A stretch of DNA of 64,000 nt, from NCBI GenBank assembly GCA_026261815.1, contig JAMPIT010000258.1:12887501-12951500 (forward strand), written 5' to 3'. The notes under the pieces were generated by a model. That model worked only from the letters and a program-made list of their open reading frames with translations, had not been told where the DNA came from and made no database searches. This DNA is from Monarcha castaneiventris obscurior (Eukaryota; Chordata; Aves; Passeriformes; Monarchidae). Of this stretch, positions 51,641 to 63,786 are shown piece after piece; position 1 is the stretch's first letter; each line of letters begins with the position of its first letter. The position numbers were made by a program, and so were the translations under genes.

Positions 51641-54352
51641 AATATCTTTCTGCAAAATCTGAAAGAAAACAAAATTACCTGCATTCAGTATCAATTCAGC
51701 CAGCACTCACAGAAAGGATTGCTTCTTTTCATTACTCTCACTTAAGGGAAAATTTTAGGAGTGCTTTCTAGCTCTGCACTGAAATCATGAAAAATTTGCT
51801 GTTTCACCTGGGTTTCATGTGAAACCCAATAAACTTTAGGTCCTCTAACTTGGCTGTTGCTTAGAAAATGTGATTCTTTGTATGTCAAAATCATTTTCAG
51901 CCTGAGGATCATCAAATAACAGTTAGGAATTCTAGGAAGGGGAGACAAATAAGTGAGAGCCTGGGAAGAAGTGATGAATAACTGGGATTGTTTGGGGAAA
52001 AGAAGCAGTGCAGGAAGGAAGCCTGAGGTGTTTATGTGAGCAGAGGAGCTGGAACAAAAGCCAGGAGAGCTGGGAGAAGTTAGTCAGGGGAGCAGCAGGA
52101 GGAAAGAGAAAAATATTAGGGATTTTGTGAAAGGAAAAAAAAGGTGACAGTACCAGATCCTGTGTGCAAGAAGAAAAGGCAACTTAGGAATCAGAGACCT
52201 GTCAAAGAGTTCTTGTGAGAGTGGTGCACCAACTGTAGCAGTGGAACAGGACTGTTGTCGCTAGGGTTCAGTTGCTTGGGGAAAGTGATGAGGAGCAACC
52301 AACATTTCTTGGTTTTGAGCCAAAAAGCACTGGTAAGTCTATAAAAATTATCCAAAAAGCTTTAAACAATAACAGGGGCAGCAAAGAGGATGGCACTTAG
52401 CTATTTTTTAATTGTAGAGCTCCCTTTGTGCTACAGCTGAGATATAGAAACAATAAAGACATAACTGAAAAATTAAACACAAAGCAAGGAAATGAAACAT
52501 GTATGGAAACACAACAGTTCTTAACTACATGTGTTTAATGATCATAAATGTTTATGTATACTGCACACAGCTACAGTCATGCTCATGGGATGAATGATTT
52601 TCACAAAATAAAAACAGCTGTGGGGAAATTCAAACTGTAATAAGAACAATAAAAGCAGTAAAATTAAAAGATGTACCTCAAAAAACTATTCAAGTTGACA
52701 GTCCACATGCAACTATCTTTTTATACCAGATACAGCTCAATTAAAATGCAATTATAAGAACAATATTTGCTCCACATTTTGTGCATGCTCTGAGAATTGC
52801 ACCAAATACTCTAATATAAGTTTATCTTTTTAGTGAGTGTTGGGTTATTCCACGAATATGTGTATCTTAACAAGGACTCTGTGTTATACCCTCTATGGGA
52901 CTTTGAATAATGGTTCAACATAGAGATGACAAAATACCTTGGATGGAATGAAAGGAAGAAAAGTGGAATATGAATGATGGAAATTTACATATAATAAGAT
53001 TTCCCAGCAATATGGTGGTGGGAAGCAATGTGACTTTGAAGGTGTGAAGGGAGGGGAATTCCATTTCAGAAGTCCTTGGAGACAAACAGGTCTGACTCCT
53101 TTCTGCACCAGACTTGGCAAGGAAAATGATTTTTATGCTTGCCAGAGGCTCTGAGATTTCTCAAATTCCCCGTTCCTCCTGGAGATAAACTCGGACCTGT
53201 TGGGGTGAAGTAATGTGGACAAGTTAAAGCACTCTACCTATAGTAAGGACATGAATGTCACACTGAGTATACTGACTCTGATGCTTGTCCTAAAGATGAG
53301 TTAATTGTGGGGTAGGTCACTTCTGTTTTTTTCTTTCTCTCTGTTTCTCTCTCCCTCTTCCACTGCTTTTCGAAGCTGGTAGGTTTATTCTCACTAAACT
53401 GCTATATTTTGACCAAAAATATTTTTTTCTTTAAAAACAATCATCTAAAAAAAATTACGATAAATTTGAAAAATGCCATTAGTGGCAAATGCAGACAATA
53501 TCACCGTCATATAAAAAATATTTCTGTCATTCCTCTTTTTTTTTTTTTTGTAAAATACATAAGGAGCAATTTCATGCACACCTTTTTTACAGCAACTGTC
53601 AGCAAAGGTTAACCTTTTAAGGACAATCATTGCCTGTATGTCATGAATTTTTCAATATCCTTTCTTTTTGTAGTAGTTCTGATCCTTTCTTTGTCTTTGT
53701 TTCCATCATTATGCCATTATTATAATCCCACAGAGGCCTTCTCAAGTAGAATTAGAACAGCACTTAATTACTGGAATTAGAAATGACAAATATCACAGTT
53801 TTTATCCAGTTGATCTTATCTAAGCTCTTCTGTTTATGAACTTGAATAATCTTGAATCAATGACTTCTAACATTTTCCAAAGACTTAGAGGGAGTTGATT
53901 TTTTTTCTCCTCTGTGCTTACTTTCTACTTCTTTGTTCAAAGTGACACTCTGTGCACTAACTGACAACTTTGTCTAATTCTGTGTTACTTGGTACCTACA
54001 TTTTTCCCAGCCCTCCATAACTAACTCCTCATTTTCAACATGCAACTAACAACGGGATAATCCATCTGCAATAAAAGTCTATACTCAGAGTCTTTCATAA
54101 TTTGGCCCATTTTAATTCATGTCTATCTGGAACATTTCCTTAACTCTGAAGTTGTCTTTCTTGATCTGAATGGTTGCAAAGTTGTTTAAGCAAATATAGG
54201 AAGACTAATTTTCATCAATGCTGCATTTGATGTTTACTTGGAGAAACATGACTCGAGCAGGAAGATAATTGTGTTCTTATCTAAACTCTGTATATTATTT
54301 TTTGATACTGAAGATGTGTGGGAGAGAAAAAAATGCACCACTGCTCTAACCA
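51641..54352. other. Non-coding stretch with purine- and pyrimidine-rich patches
   Basis: No gene seen. A near-palindrome lies at 51809-51828. 51960-52160 is strongly purine-rich (GGAGCAGCAGGAGGAAAGAG and similar) and 53320-53365 is pyrimidine-rich. T14 lies at 53536-53549. Frames over 60 codons at 52893 and 53409 are not recognisable. Confidence 0.55.
51809..51828. repeat. Perfect 9-bp inverted repeat with 2-base spacer
   Basis: TGGGTTTCA, TG, TGAAACCCA: a 20-base near-palindrome able to form a tight hairpin or bind a dimeric factor. It stands in otherwise ordinary AT-rich sequence. Confidence 0.8.
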
Positions 54353-54436
54353 GTTTTGGTTTGGCTTTAGTTTGTTGGGGGTTTTTGGGTTTTGTTTTTT
54401 GGGTTGTTTTGTTTTTTGGGTTTTTTTTTCTTTTAT
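54353..54436 (+). repeat. T/G-only low-complexity tract with four G-runs
   Basis: Over about 84 bases the plus strand is almost entirely T and G, with G-runs at 54377-54381, 54387-54389, 54401-54403 and 54418-54420. The spacers are 5, 11 and 14 bases, so any G-quadruplex would have long loops. The two overlapping plus-strand frames (F/G/V/W rich) and two minus-strand frames (K/N/P/Q rich) through it are artefacts of the base composition. Confidence 0.85.
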
Positions 54437-55673
54437 TAGGCATTTCTCACCATGTTGCTTTCTATTCCTAAGTTGTCCACTAAGCAACTCTGGTATTAGC
54501 ATGCAGTGATGCTAGCTATATATGTAATTTTGTGATGAAAATAAAAGCAAAGTATTCTAACTCTCCTCAAATGGAAGAAATAGAAATGAAACAAAACATC
54601 ATGGAACAATACAAAACCAAACAAAGAACCCAAACCCCTCTATGGTGAGGCTGAGTATGCTGAGTGTAATATTGAGCTAAACCCAAAATCTCTAAGGCTG
54701 AAAGAGATTTCCTGCTTTTAGATACCAAGGGGCCAGCTCAAATGATTCCAAGCACAATAGTTGGTCATAATTTAGAGCATCTGAATTACTTTAACAAGCC
54801 GAAAAGCAGAGATGTCCAAGCAGATGTGTTGCATCTGAACAGCGTATTATTTCTGCTATTTTAAAACAGATGCATTACAAACACAACTATTAAAATAGTC
54901 TGATTTTTTTTCCCTAAATGCTTCCAGTCACACATGTGCTTACTTCTTCTTAAAGGACTCTCCAAAGAATAGTGTAATTAGCTTTATACTGAAATAACTC
55001 ATCTGTGTAACCCATTGTTTAGGAATATAGAATAATTTGAAGATCCTTCTATTCAAAAGTTCCACTTTCTTTTCTTCTGGTCAGTATGCAAACCTCTAGT
55101 TTGTTTCACCTCTCATTTGGCCTGATTCAAACTTCACAAAGTGTTAATTTAACAACTTACTAAAATTAAGTCCATCCATAGAGAGGAACTATGTGGAGAA
55201 CTGTGAATTATATTCCAGAGTTCTTTGAAGTAATTTCTCTTCTATTCAGTTTTGCAAATATCTATGATTTCCATTTCCAGTTTCAGGGGCCATTGCTCCC
55301 TTGTTTTTGACTTTAAAAATCTCTTGCCTGCAAAGAGTAATTAAAAGTAGCAGTTACTCTTTGATGGACTCTAGAATTTCCACACTTGCTTTCCCTATTG
55401 TTTTAGTTTTGTTTATCACCTCATGGACCCCAAAATCTATTGCAGTCCAAGGCACAGAAAATATTGAAAATGACTAACTATAATTCAGAAGATACTCTCA
55501 TAAATATAAGGTAAGCAGGTGAGAAATAGATAACTTTTTATGAGTGATGGGCACATATAAAAAAGGGTCAGAAAGTATCTGGTTTAAAGAATTAATGATC
55601 TAAGAATGGATGTCGTAATGAGCAGATCATTAGCTGAATGTCTGGTTCCAGCTCTCCCTCCACCACAGTCCCT
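54437..55673. other. Non-coding stretch, nothing recognised
   Basis: AT-rich unique sequence; no frames of note and no element I can name. Confidence 0.55.
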
Positions 55674-55901
55674 GTTAGGTGTCTGACTCTCACTGATTTC
55701 AAAGGGAATTGGCTACCTAAATACCATGGCAGACATGGGTGTGAGTCTTTCTTTTTCTCAATTATTGAGCTATAAAATGGGGATAATTGTACTTCCCTTG
55801 CTTCTCATGCAGTTACACTTAGGTATTGTATGGATGAGTACAGTGGAGAATATGAACTGCTCAGATACTACAGTAATGGGAGTTGTAAAAAAAAAAAAAA
55901 A
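55674..55901 (+). repeat. Old amniote MIR-like SINE with palindromic MITE-like 5' part
   Basis: 55674-55725 is an imperfect inverted repeat (TTAGGTGTCTGACTCTCACT and its partner ending GGCTACCTAAATACC). It is like the palindromic 'taggcacctaa...tcaatggg...taggtgcctaaatacc' units of old amniote repeats. A segment with CTATAAAATGGGGATAATTG near 55770 follows, then a gap, then CTGCTCAGATACTACAGTAATGGG near 55857. Both match the 3' half of amniote MIR-type SINEs ('tgtaaaatggggataat' and 'gtgctcagatactacggtgatggg'). It ends in A15 (55887-55901). The assignment is from remembered consensus patterns and the 5' limit is uncertain. Confidence 0.68.
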
Positions 55902-57021
55902 GCCTAAAATAGGAAGAAAACTGCAAGAGTAGATTATCAAAGTCTGGTGAAATGGAAAATGACACTGAGGGACTGACATGAATCTGGGAAGAAGGTCTGG
56001 ATAGGCTAATGGATATAAATTATATAAGCTCCTGTGATATTGAAAAATCAGACAAACTTGGGAATGCATCTGAACTTCTGGTTTCTTATCCAAAATGAGT
56101 CCCAAACTACTACCATAATACAGAAGCTTTTCTCTGACTACTGCTACTTTTAGTGAATAGATGCTTGCATCTATAATATTGCTTTTTATGCTACATCAGC
56201 ACATTCAGTTATAGAATCATATTACAACAATAAATTCCTATTAAAGGATCACGTTCTAAACTGAAAACATTATTACTGTAATTTCTTTCTATCTCAGAAT
56301 CTTTTGCATATGAAAGTATTCTAATGTGTATATTTGTGCATGAAGGAGACATTTGTGAGTGACAGAGAACGTTTTCTCTGCATTATGTGCAAAGAGAGGA
56401 ATTCATCCTTCAGCTGTAATAGATTTCCATTCTTACACATAATCAGCATTTTGTGCACATATTTGAAATTAATTTTTAAGCATATGTCTCTGCTTGTAAA
56501 GTTGCAGGAACAGAGTTTGCACTTCTATATCAAAATTAAAATGTGTTTAGTATGGGGAAAATATTTTCATCAGGTTTAGATGAATGAACATTTCTATGTC
56601 TATTTGCAGTAACTGACTGATATATTTGTAATGTAGCACCTACAAAAAAAAAAGATTTAGGTGGTGTGCCTCATTGATATCACACAATGTGAGAGTGAGG
56701 ATTCCTTATGGTCAAACAAGTGTGAGATGGCTTGAAAGTGCTTTCTTTTGGGCAGATGTTCAAAATCCTTGGAAATGTTCTCAAGCAGTCTTACCAAAGC
56801 AGAACAACTTTTCTGCCATAGCGGTATTTTAGAGGAAGGGTTTTGGCTGTAAGTTGTGGAATTCTGAAGGAAGAAATCAGAAGAAAAAAGTGTTATTATA
56901 AGGCACAGGGTGAATTTCAAAACAAATTCAGGTCCTATGAAAGGATTGAGTTTTGGTTTGATATATGAACCTGACAGGGCAGTATAGTCGTCTATGATGA
57001 CCACAACATATACAAAGGACT
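55902..57021. other. Non-coding stretch, nothing recognised
   Basis: AT-rich unique sequence. A 115-codon minus-strand frame (56657-57004) resembles no family. Nothing else stands out. Confidence 0.5.
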
Positions 57022-57037
57022 ACTGAGATATCTCAGT
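57022..57037. repeat. Perfect 16-bp palindrome
   Basis: ACTGAGATATCTCAGT reads the same on both strands and lies only 10 bases before the 27-bp minisatellite. It could be a dimer-binding site or a cruciform seed, or it may be coincidence. Confidence 0.9.
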
Positions 57038-57047
57038 TTTAGAGAGG

Positions 57048-57128
57048 GTGCCCCGCATCTTCCAGTCACGGCTTGTGCCCCACATCTTCCAGTCATGGCT
57101 TGTGCCCCACATCTTCCAGTCATAGCTT
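57048..57128 (+). repeat. Three-copy 27-bp minisatellite
   Basis: Exactly three head-to-tail copies of a 27-base unit beginning GTGCCCC(G/A)CATCTTCC and ending AGTCA(C/T)(G/A)GCTT. Only a few substitutions separate the copies, so the duplication is fairly recent compared with the old repeats around it. Since 27 is a multiple of three, one frame reads a nine-residue repeat (CPTSSSHGL), which explains the 66-codon open frame at 57073-57273. I see no other sign that it is coding. Confidence 0.95.
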
Positions 57129-57539
57129 ATTTCTGATGCAATTGAGAAGGGAAGGCAGAGTGATTTACCTTCACTTCCATTGTCCCTCTAGTTCACCCTT
57201 GAGGAGTGGGATGGGGGACATTAGGAAGCTCAAGCTTCCCCCATGTATTGTGCATTTCCATTTAGAAAGTTGAAAACACAGGGCCTGAAATAATTTGGTG
57301 TTAAAAAGTTTGTCTTCACTTTATGTTTAATTTCCAGTCCATACATGACATTTTTGGTCTACTACTACCAGCAAAAAATGCAGTGCAAAATCAGTCCAAA
57401 ATTATGTTCTCTTTCTAATTCAGTCATTTATGGGTTGTCAGCAATATGGCAATCTGTTTTTAAAGTACTTCATAAGGTGTTGTGAATTTAACAACAGAGA
57501 GGTTTACATCTAAAGAACAGAGAAGCATGAACCAATATC
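57129..57539. other. Non-coding stretch, nothing recognised
   Basis: Unique sequence with no recognisable feature. Confidence 0.5.
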
Positions 57540-57850
57540 TCCAAGTTCTTCTGTGGATTTCATAAGATCATGCATGGCAATTTGTCATTGAGGCATGTCA
57601 TCCATCAAGCATTACTATCGTACTGTTTTGACTATTAAAATAACAGTTTCCAGTGCCAATTTACAATCTAAAACAATTCACAAAGCAACAGTGCTTTGTA
57701 CCATAAAAATAGATGCCAGAGATAATTGGGCAAGGTGGTGTCATGTCACATGTGTGCAATTCATTAATTAACTGCTTGAAACTGCTATAAAATAATAGCC
57801 ATGTCATCAAGATGAAACTACAAAAGTGCAAATAAAATAAAAGTGCAGTA
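57540..57850. promoter_or_regulatory. Candidate conserved non-coding element
   Basis: Repeat-free stretch with closely spaced motif-like words: GATCATGCATGGCAATTTG near 57567, and a homeodomain-type CATTAATTAA at 57762-57771 followed by CTGCTTGAAACTGC. It has the texture of vertebrate conserved non-coding DNA. The call is by eye only. Confidence 0.27.
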
Positions 57851-58349
57851 AGAAAGAAAACAGAGCAGCTTTTATTAAAATATCTTCAAGTTACTGTTCG
57901 TTTTTACTACCTACTTCTCTGGTCTTTCTGGTGCCAAACCCAAACCAAACCTGGTACCCCTAAGACTTTTACTTTATATTACTTCTGGCAAGGCCTGTCT
58001 CCTCCGTGCAGAATACAGAATCAATTTGAATTTACACTATCATATTTTAAGCGCACAGTGATCCTGACCTGCAACTGTGCCAAGTTTACACCTGCAGACA
58101 ATGCAAGATGTGCCAGAATGGTGATGGACAACATTCGCCAAGTATGACAAGGTCTGGGAGTTTATTCTTTTGAGGTTCTTTCCCTGCAGTCAGTTTTATT
58201 TTTTGCAAAACAGCTGAAAAGTTTTCTTGCCTGTAGGTTCTGTTTGTGTCACATTCTTTTACCTTTAAAATGCCCCAAGGAAGAAAATCTAAGGTCTCTA
58301 CAGCCTGGTTTTGCACTCCTGATGCTAAATGGTGAAACCACTGAACCTA

Positions 58350-58369
58350 CAGCAGCCTAAAGGCTGCTG
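58350..58369. repeat. Perfect 9-bp inverted repeat, 2-base spacer
   Basis: CAGCAGCCT, AA, AGGCTGCTG. It could form a tight GC-rich hairpin. The stem is too short for a microRNA precursor. Confidence 0.85.
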
Positions 58370-61300
58370 TGAAAGTGCAGAGGCAGCAAAACCCCACAAT
58401 GACTTGGGTCTGTGTCTCTCACATCTCAGTACCCCAGTCACAGATCCTGATATAATACCTCTTTTTGTTTGCAAGGTTGATTGAACTCTGTACTCTGAAA
58501 TGATCCCTCCCACCTCAGGAGTCTGTGTTTGTCAAGTTCAATCTTTGGTGTACTATTTACCGAAGTTTACCAGCTGCTTTAAAGAGAGCAGCTGGACTCA
58601 GAATCTATGAAGAAGGCCTAATTTTTAATAATATTTCTTGCATAATATAGATTTTTAAAAACATTATAAACAGACATTAAAGACAGAATACAGACAAATC
58701 CTAAGAGGTACACATGCTCATAAATTCCAAACTAACACAGAGATTGTTTCTAATTTTGTAGCATAACTAATGGTATTTAGGAGCAGGAGAACTTATGCAG
58801 GACATCTGAAAGATTTTGGATACAGGCACTGATTTTGGTGCAGTCTGCTCTGCCCAGGACTGCCCTGAGGAAGGAGCAGTCCGATACTTCACATCACCAG
58901 AACCTTTTGCAGTTGGTCATAAAGAGTAAATGCAGTGGCATTGATGGACTTTGTCAGTGTAAAACACTACAAAGTAACACTACAAAAGAGGAAGCAGTAC
59001 CCCCAGCCTATGCAGTGGTTTCTGATCTCAACTCCATATCATGTTTCTCTTTGCCAGAAAATTCTTACAAAATACCATGTCTGTCCAATCAAAGAATTGA
59101 GGCATGTATGAGGCTTTAAATCTGAAGAACTCAATTTAAAAAAGAAAAAAAAAATCATTATTAACTTGAATTATTTGGATTAACAGAAGGGAAACCAATC
59201 TACAGTGACATATGATGATCTGAGAGTGATTATGCAGTACATGTAAAAGAAAAGTAGATAAGTGGGCTGTTAGAATTATTAAATGTATGACTAAATGAGA
59301 CCTGGCACTCTGTGATGAAAATGAGACTATCTGGGTAAGCAACAATGACGAATTTCTCAGACTTACACCATACTTTAGCCTGTTTGATCTCTTTTTAGCT
59401 TTAAATTTAGTTTTGTAAAGTAATGCTTCATGAGGCAACCCATCATACCATTATTGAATATTTGGAAGAAAGAAAGTACTCTTAATAGGAGCCAAGGTTT
59501 TTCAATGATTGTTCATGAGCTTAAAGAGATGAAATATTTCCTTGTCAGAGCTTATTCCACACCTGACATTTCTCATATTTGATCAGTTAATGGTTATTGC
59601 CCACTATGCTACTTTAAAAGGTCAAGTAAAAAAGGGTTGTTAAGTCTCCTTCAATGAAACACATACTAGGAAAACCTGTTTGCATCTATATATCTCTCTT
59701 TTGAGAGGCATAGATATCAATATTAGCACTTATCAAGAACATATTTAAGATAATAGTAGCAACATGTCTGGATGTTCTCCAAACAAAGATCTATGAAGCA
59801 AGATACCACATGTAATATTTTGCTCTAAGTCACTTGAGTTAGATTAAGGTACTGAATTCAGTGAAATATATTTCTTTTGGACTCATCCACTGTGTAGCAG
59901 CTGTTATACCCAGGTTATTTCTAATAAAAAGAGAGAAGAAAAGGCTTTTCTAAAATTACAGATTTTTTCCAAGATGCAGTTGTTAAATATATTTGGTGGC
60001 TTTCCAGGAGTAAAGAAAAAACAAAGATTTGAACATTCAAGAATATTAATGAAAAACATGTATTTTTTTCTGGAAAATCTTCTGTCCCATTTTAAAGAAA
60101 GGAATGTGCAAATAATTTCTCATACACCTTTGAGAGATTTTGTTCATTCTTGTTAGCACTGTTGTTCATGTGCATGCTGCATTTTGTTCTAAAATTAACA
60201 CAATGGATATATTTTAAATGATGACTTTGGCATACATGAAAAAGATGCTAAGTTCTTCAGAGTTCTCAAATCTATACAAGTGCTGAGAGCCATTCTGTCC
60301 CAGTAGCTTCCTCCCAAAGCCTTGAGGATAGAAGATGCTTGTGGAACCAAGTGAGCAAGCACATTAACCCTCACAGTTCAACTGCCTTCCATACAAGTAA
60401 TCTATCTCATTCATTTATAATCTAGCTATTTCCATTCACAAATACATTCCTATTAATTGGTTAAAGAACTTTTTACTAGTCCCAGAGATAGATCAGAAAA
60501 GAAGTTTGCTCTCACCTCCAACTGCTTCACAATTTTCTAAGTAGCCCAAATTGACTAGATTTCCTTGTGGATTTGGTAAAATAGCTGTCCTAGTCTGGGC
60601 CCAGAAGACCCAGTATTGCATTTAACTCTTCATTCTCATCAAAGTAGATTTAAATCAGCTGTGAAATGAAGACTGAAGCAATTGTTAAAATATCTCAACA
60701 GCCATATTGAATATTGACTGTCTAAACAAGAAATGCAGCACCTGTTGTTCAGGTAGGTGAAACAGCAGAGCCTTTTGTGAAACACAGGGCAGGATAACCC
60801 ATGTCATCCTCTGATGTCAACGAGGAGTTTTTCAGCAAGTCATTGTCTTTGCAGATCCTATCAGACCCCTCCTGTGCATACCTCACTTCCTGATGCCCTT
60901 TCCAGAGGGAAGCTTGATTTGATTACCACCTTTTGGAGTCCATTTCGACCACAGGGTTTACTGCTAAATATTGGCATTGTATGAAAACCCCCTTGTGTTG
61001 TTGCTGTTGCTATTCCCATGAGGATCGGAACTGTATTGACTTAAATGATTCTTAACTGTGACTGCACTACATGTTAAACTGGTAGAGTATAACCTTCCTC
61101 AGATTTCTGAACGTTTTACCCAGGTAGGATTTTAGCCTATATCTCCTACCAAAAATAGCGCATAGGAAGTGTAAAAACTTGCCAACATTCACAGAACATG
61201 GAATTATTAGAGTATTTTGCAAGCTCTTCATTCAGCAGAATATGTATGTACATTATGGGGCTTTTGTTGTATTTTCCCAACTGAGACATCAATACCTTTA

Positions 61301-63754
61301 AACTGCAGACAGATCTTTATTTTATAAGTATAAATAAGATGGTGAACTTACATATTGCATTCGAAATTTTGCATGTATGTTCTGCTACATACAAATATAG
61401 ATGACATGCACTGCTAACCTCTTGGTGCTTCTGGAGAGAGCAGATGGCTGTCATTTTGCATTATTAGTATTAAGAGAACTGATTTTCAGAAGCAAAATTG
61501 AAGAAAATTGTCCAAGAAGTCAACTTGTAGTATTAGCACAATTTTATTATACTTCATTATCTCATATCTCTTCATGATGTCTCCTCTCTTATACCTCCTT
61601 TCACAACTAAATAGGTGCATTTGTTCTAATCTCTTCTTATAAGAAACCTTTTCTTTTAACTCTCCTTCTCTGGTATTTTTCTTGCTATATCCATTTTAAA
61701 GATATAGTAACTGAAGGCAAACATAACAGTGGAGGCAAGTTCCTTCATTTTATATACTGGCATGTGTAATGGTTTTAAGGTTCATACAGGAATGTAAGTC
61801 ACACATTTCCCATCATTCATTTTTCAAAATTCAGTCACTTCGGGACTTCAGATGTTCAGAAAAGTGTAGAGGTAATGGATTATCCCCAGCTCTACCAAAG
61901 GGCTTGCTGAAACATAGATAAATCATGATCAACAGAAACAGATTTGGTCTATCTGGCTTTCTTTTATTTTTTGTTTTTCCTGATGAATTTGAATAGAGCA
62001 TTTAGCACCTTATGATATATGTCTAAATGCTAAAAAACAAAACACAAGTCATGTGAGGTAACAAATATCAGATATCTACTATAATTGCTGGTTTATTTGA
62101 AATGTATTAATCTGAAAAGGAAATTTTGCTTCTATTAACCCTATCAGTTTCTTTTGCTGTTGAAGGGCTTGCTACTATTGCACAGTGAAGCATAGTACAG
62201 ACACTTGAATCAACACCAGCCTGCCCCAAGCTACATTAACAACTCACTGTTGTGCAGCTTCCTACAACTTTGAGAAAGCAACCATCATTCAGAAATAGCT
62301 TTATTTTCTGGCTAGGTCTTACTTAACCACATGCAGGACACCCTGACAAAGTGAAATTTTCTAATTCTGGCACTCAGACATTCACCACACACTTCTCACT
62401 TAAACATTAACCATTGCAAGGAGTTGTGACTCAGGGCCACAGGTCAGGTACTGAACATGTTTCACTTTACTGTAACATTTCAGTGTTGAAAATCAGTGTA
62501 CCTCCAACTTCTTCTGCCCTCCTCTAAATCCTTCTCCAAATCTTCATACTACAACATGCTCTGATATCTCCCAAGAGGCTGTGTTTGAGCTGACAAGCCC
62601 TGGAAACCCAGCTGTACTGCACTGCCCTTCCATGATGCATTAGCAGAACCTGCTTTCTGAACAGGGAAGGAAGCAAGTGTTAGGGGAACCAGTTTTATTT
62701 AGTCCTTACTCTGTATCTGGTCCTACAAGTGCAGGCAAGAAGGTCCTAGGTCCAGGAAAGGACCCAGGTCTTACTGAAACCAAAGGCAAGATTTTTATCC
62801 CCTAAATGGTGATGGCCATCATGTATAAAAAATGCCAATCACAGACTACCATTGTGCAGCTGCTACAGAGTTATCATAAAAAGTAGCATCTCTCTGCTCC
62901 CACAAGTAGGTGACAATTAAAATGGAGAAAAAACAATGAACTTTATATTACTCCCATTTTCGTCTTTTCTATGCCATATTTTGTACATGCCTTTTCTCCA
63001 GGGAGATTTTCAGGTCTCAACATAATGTGACCATTAAAGGAAAAAAAAAATTATTGAGTGAAGGAATATGAAATGATGGGAATCCCCATATACCATAGTA
63101 ATGGTTCACTGAAAGGCTGAATATGGCACAAAGCTCCCATAAAATACTACTCATAATCAACATCATGTGAAATACGCTGCAGTTAAAAAGATTTCACAGG
63201 GAAGTATCCAAATCCAATCATACATAGAGATAGCAAGAAAAAAAACCCATTGTGATGTTTGCTCAAATCCTGGATCTAGAGTCAAATATGGAATGATTCT
63301 GTGCAGCAGGAATTTCTCACCTGTTTCTCTGTATCTCTTAACCACAGCCCACAGCCTGAATCCAAATCAATGGATTGTCTTGACCTGATGTGCCACCTTC
63401 CCTTTGTTTTTGTAAATCTCTCAGCATACACAACATTCCTTAAACAATTAATAACCATCTGAAGCTTCACCTCAGCCTCTGTGGGTGATCGGATTTGTTC
63501 ACATTAATCTGTACTTCTGTCCAGATTCTGTCTCAAATTCCCTGTGCTTGTTCTGTCAACTTCTGTTTACAATTTGAGCCCATACATCACACTGGTACTA
63601 TTCATCTTGGCTCACATTGAATGATGATCTCAGCATCACATTCTTCTAGCCCAGTTCTTTTTATCCAATGCAAAGCAAAACAAGACAAAAATCCCCTTTC
63701 TTCTATTAGGATTGTGAAAAAAGAAGTTATACAACAGTTGGTGCTATATTTTGT

Positions 63755-63786
63755 GTTTTGTGGAAAAAATGTTTTGTGGAAAACAT
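63755..63786. repeat. Two-copy 16-bp tandem duplication
   Basis: GTTTTGTGGAAAAAAT is followed directly by GTTTTGTGGAAAACAT, differing at one position. It is a recent local duplication by slippage. Confidence 0.9.

Noticed and set aside
51960..52020. CTGGGATTGTTTGGGGAAAA resembling a CR1 internal segment
   Set aside because: The following sequence does not continue in CR1 order; more simply explained as purine-rich sequence.
60745..60860. Donor-like CAGGTAGGTG and acceptor-like GTCTTTGCAG
   Set aside because: They would define a roughly 100-base intron with no recognisable exons on either side.
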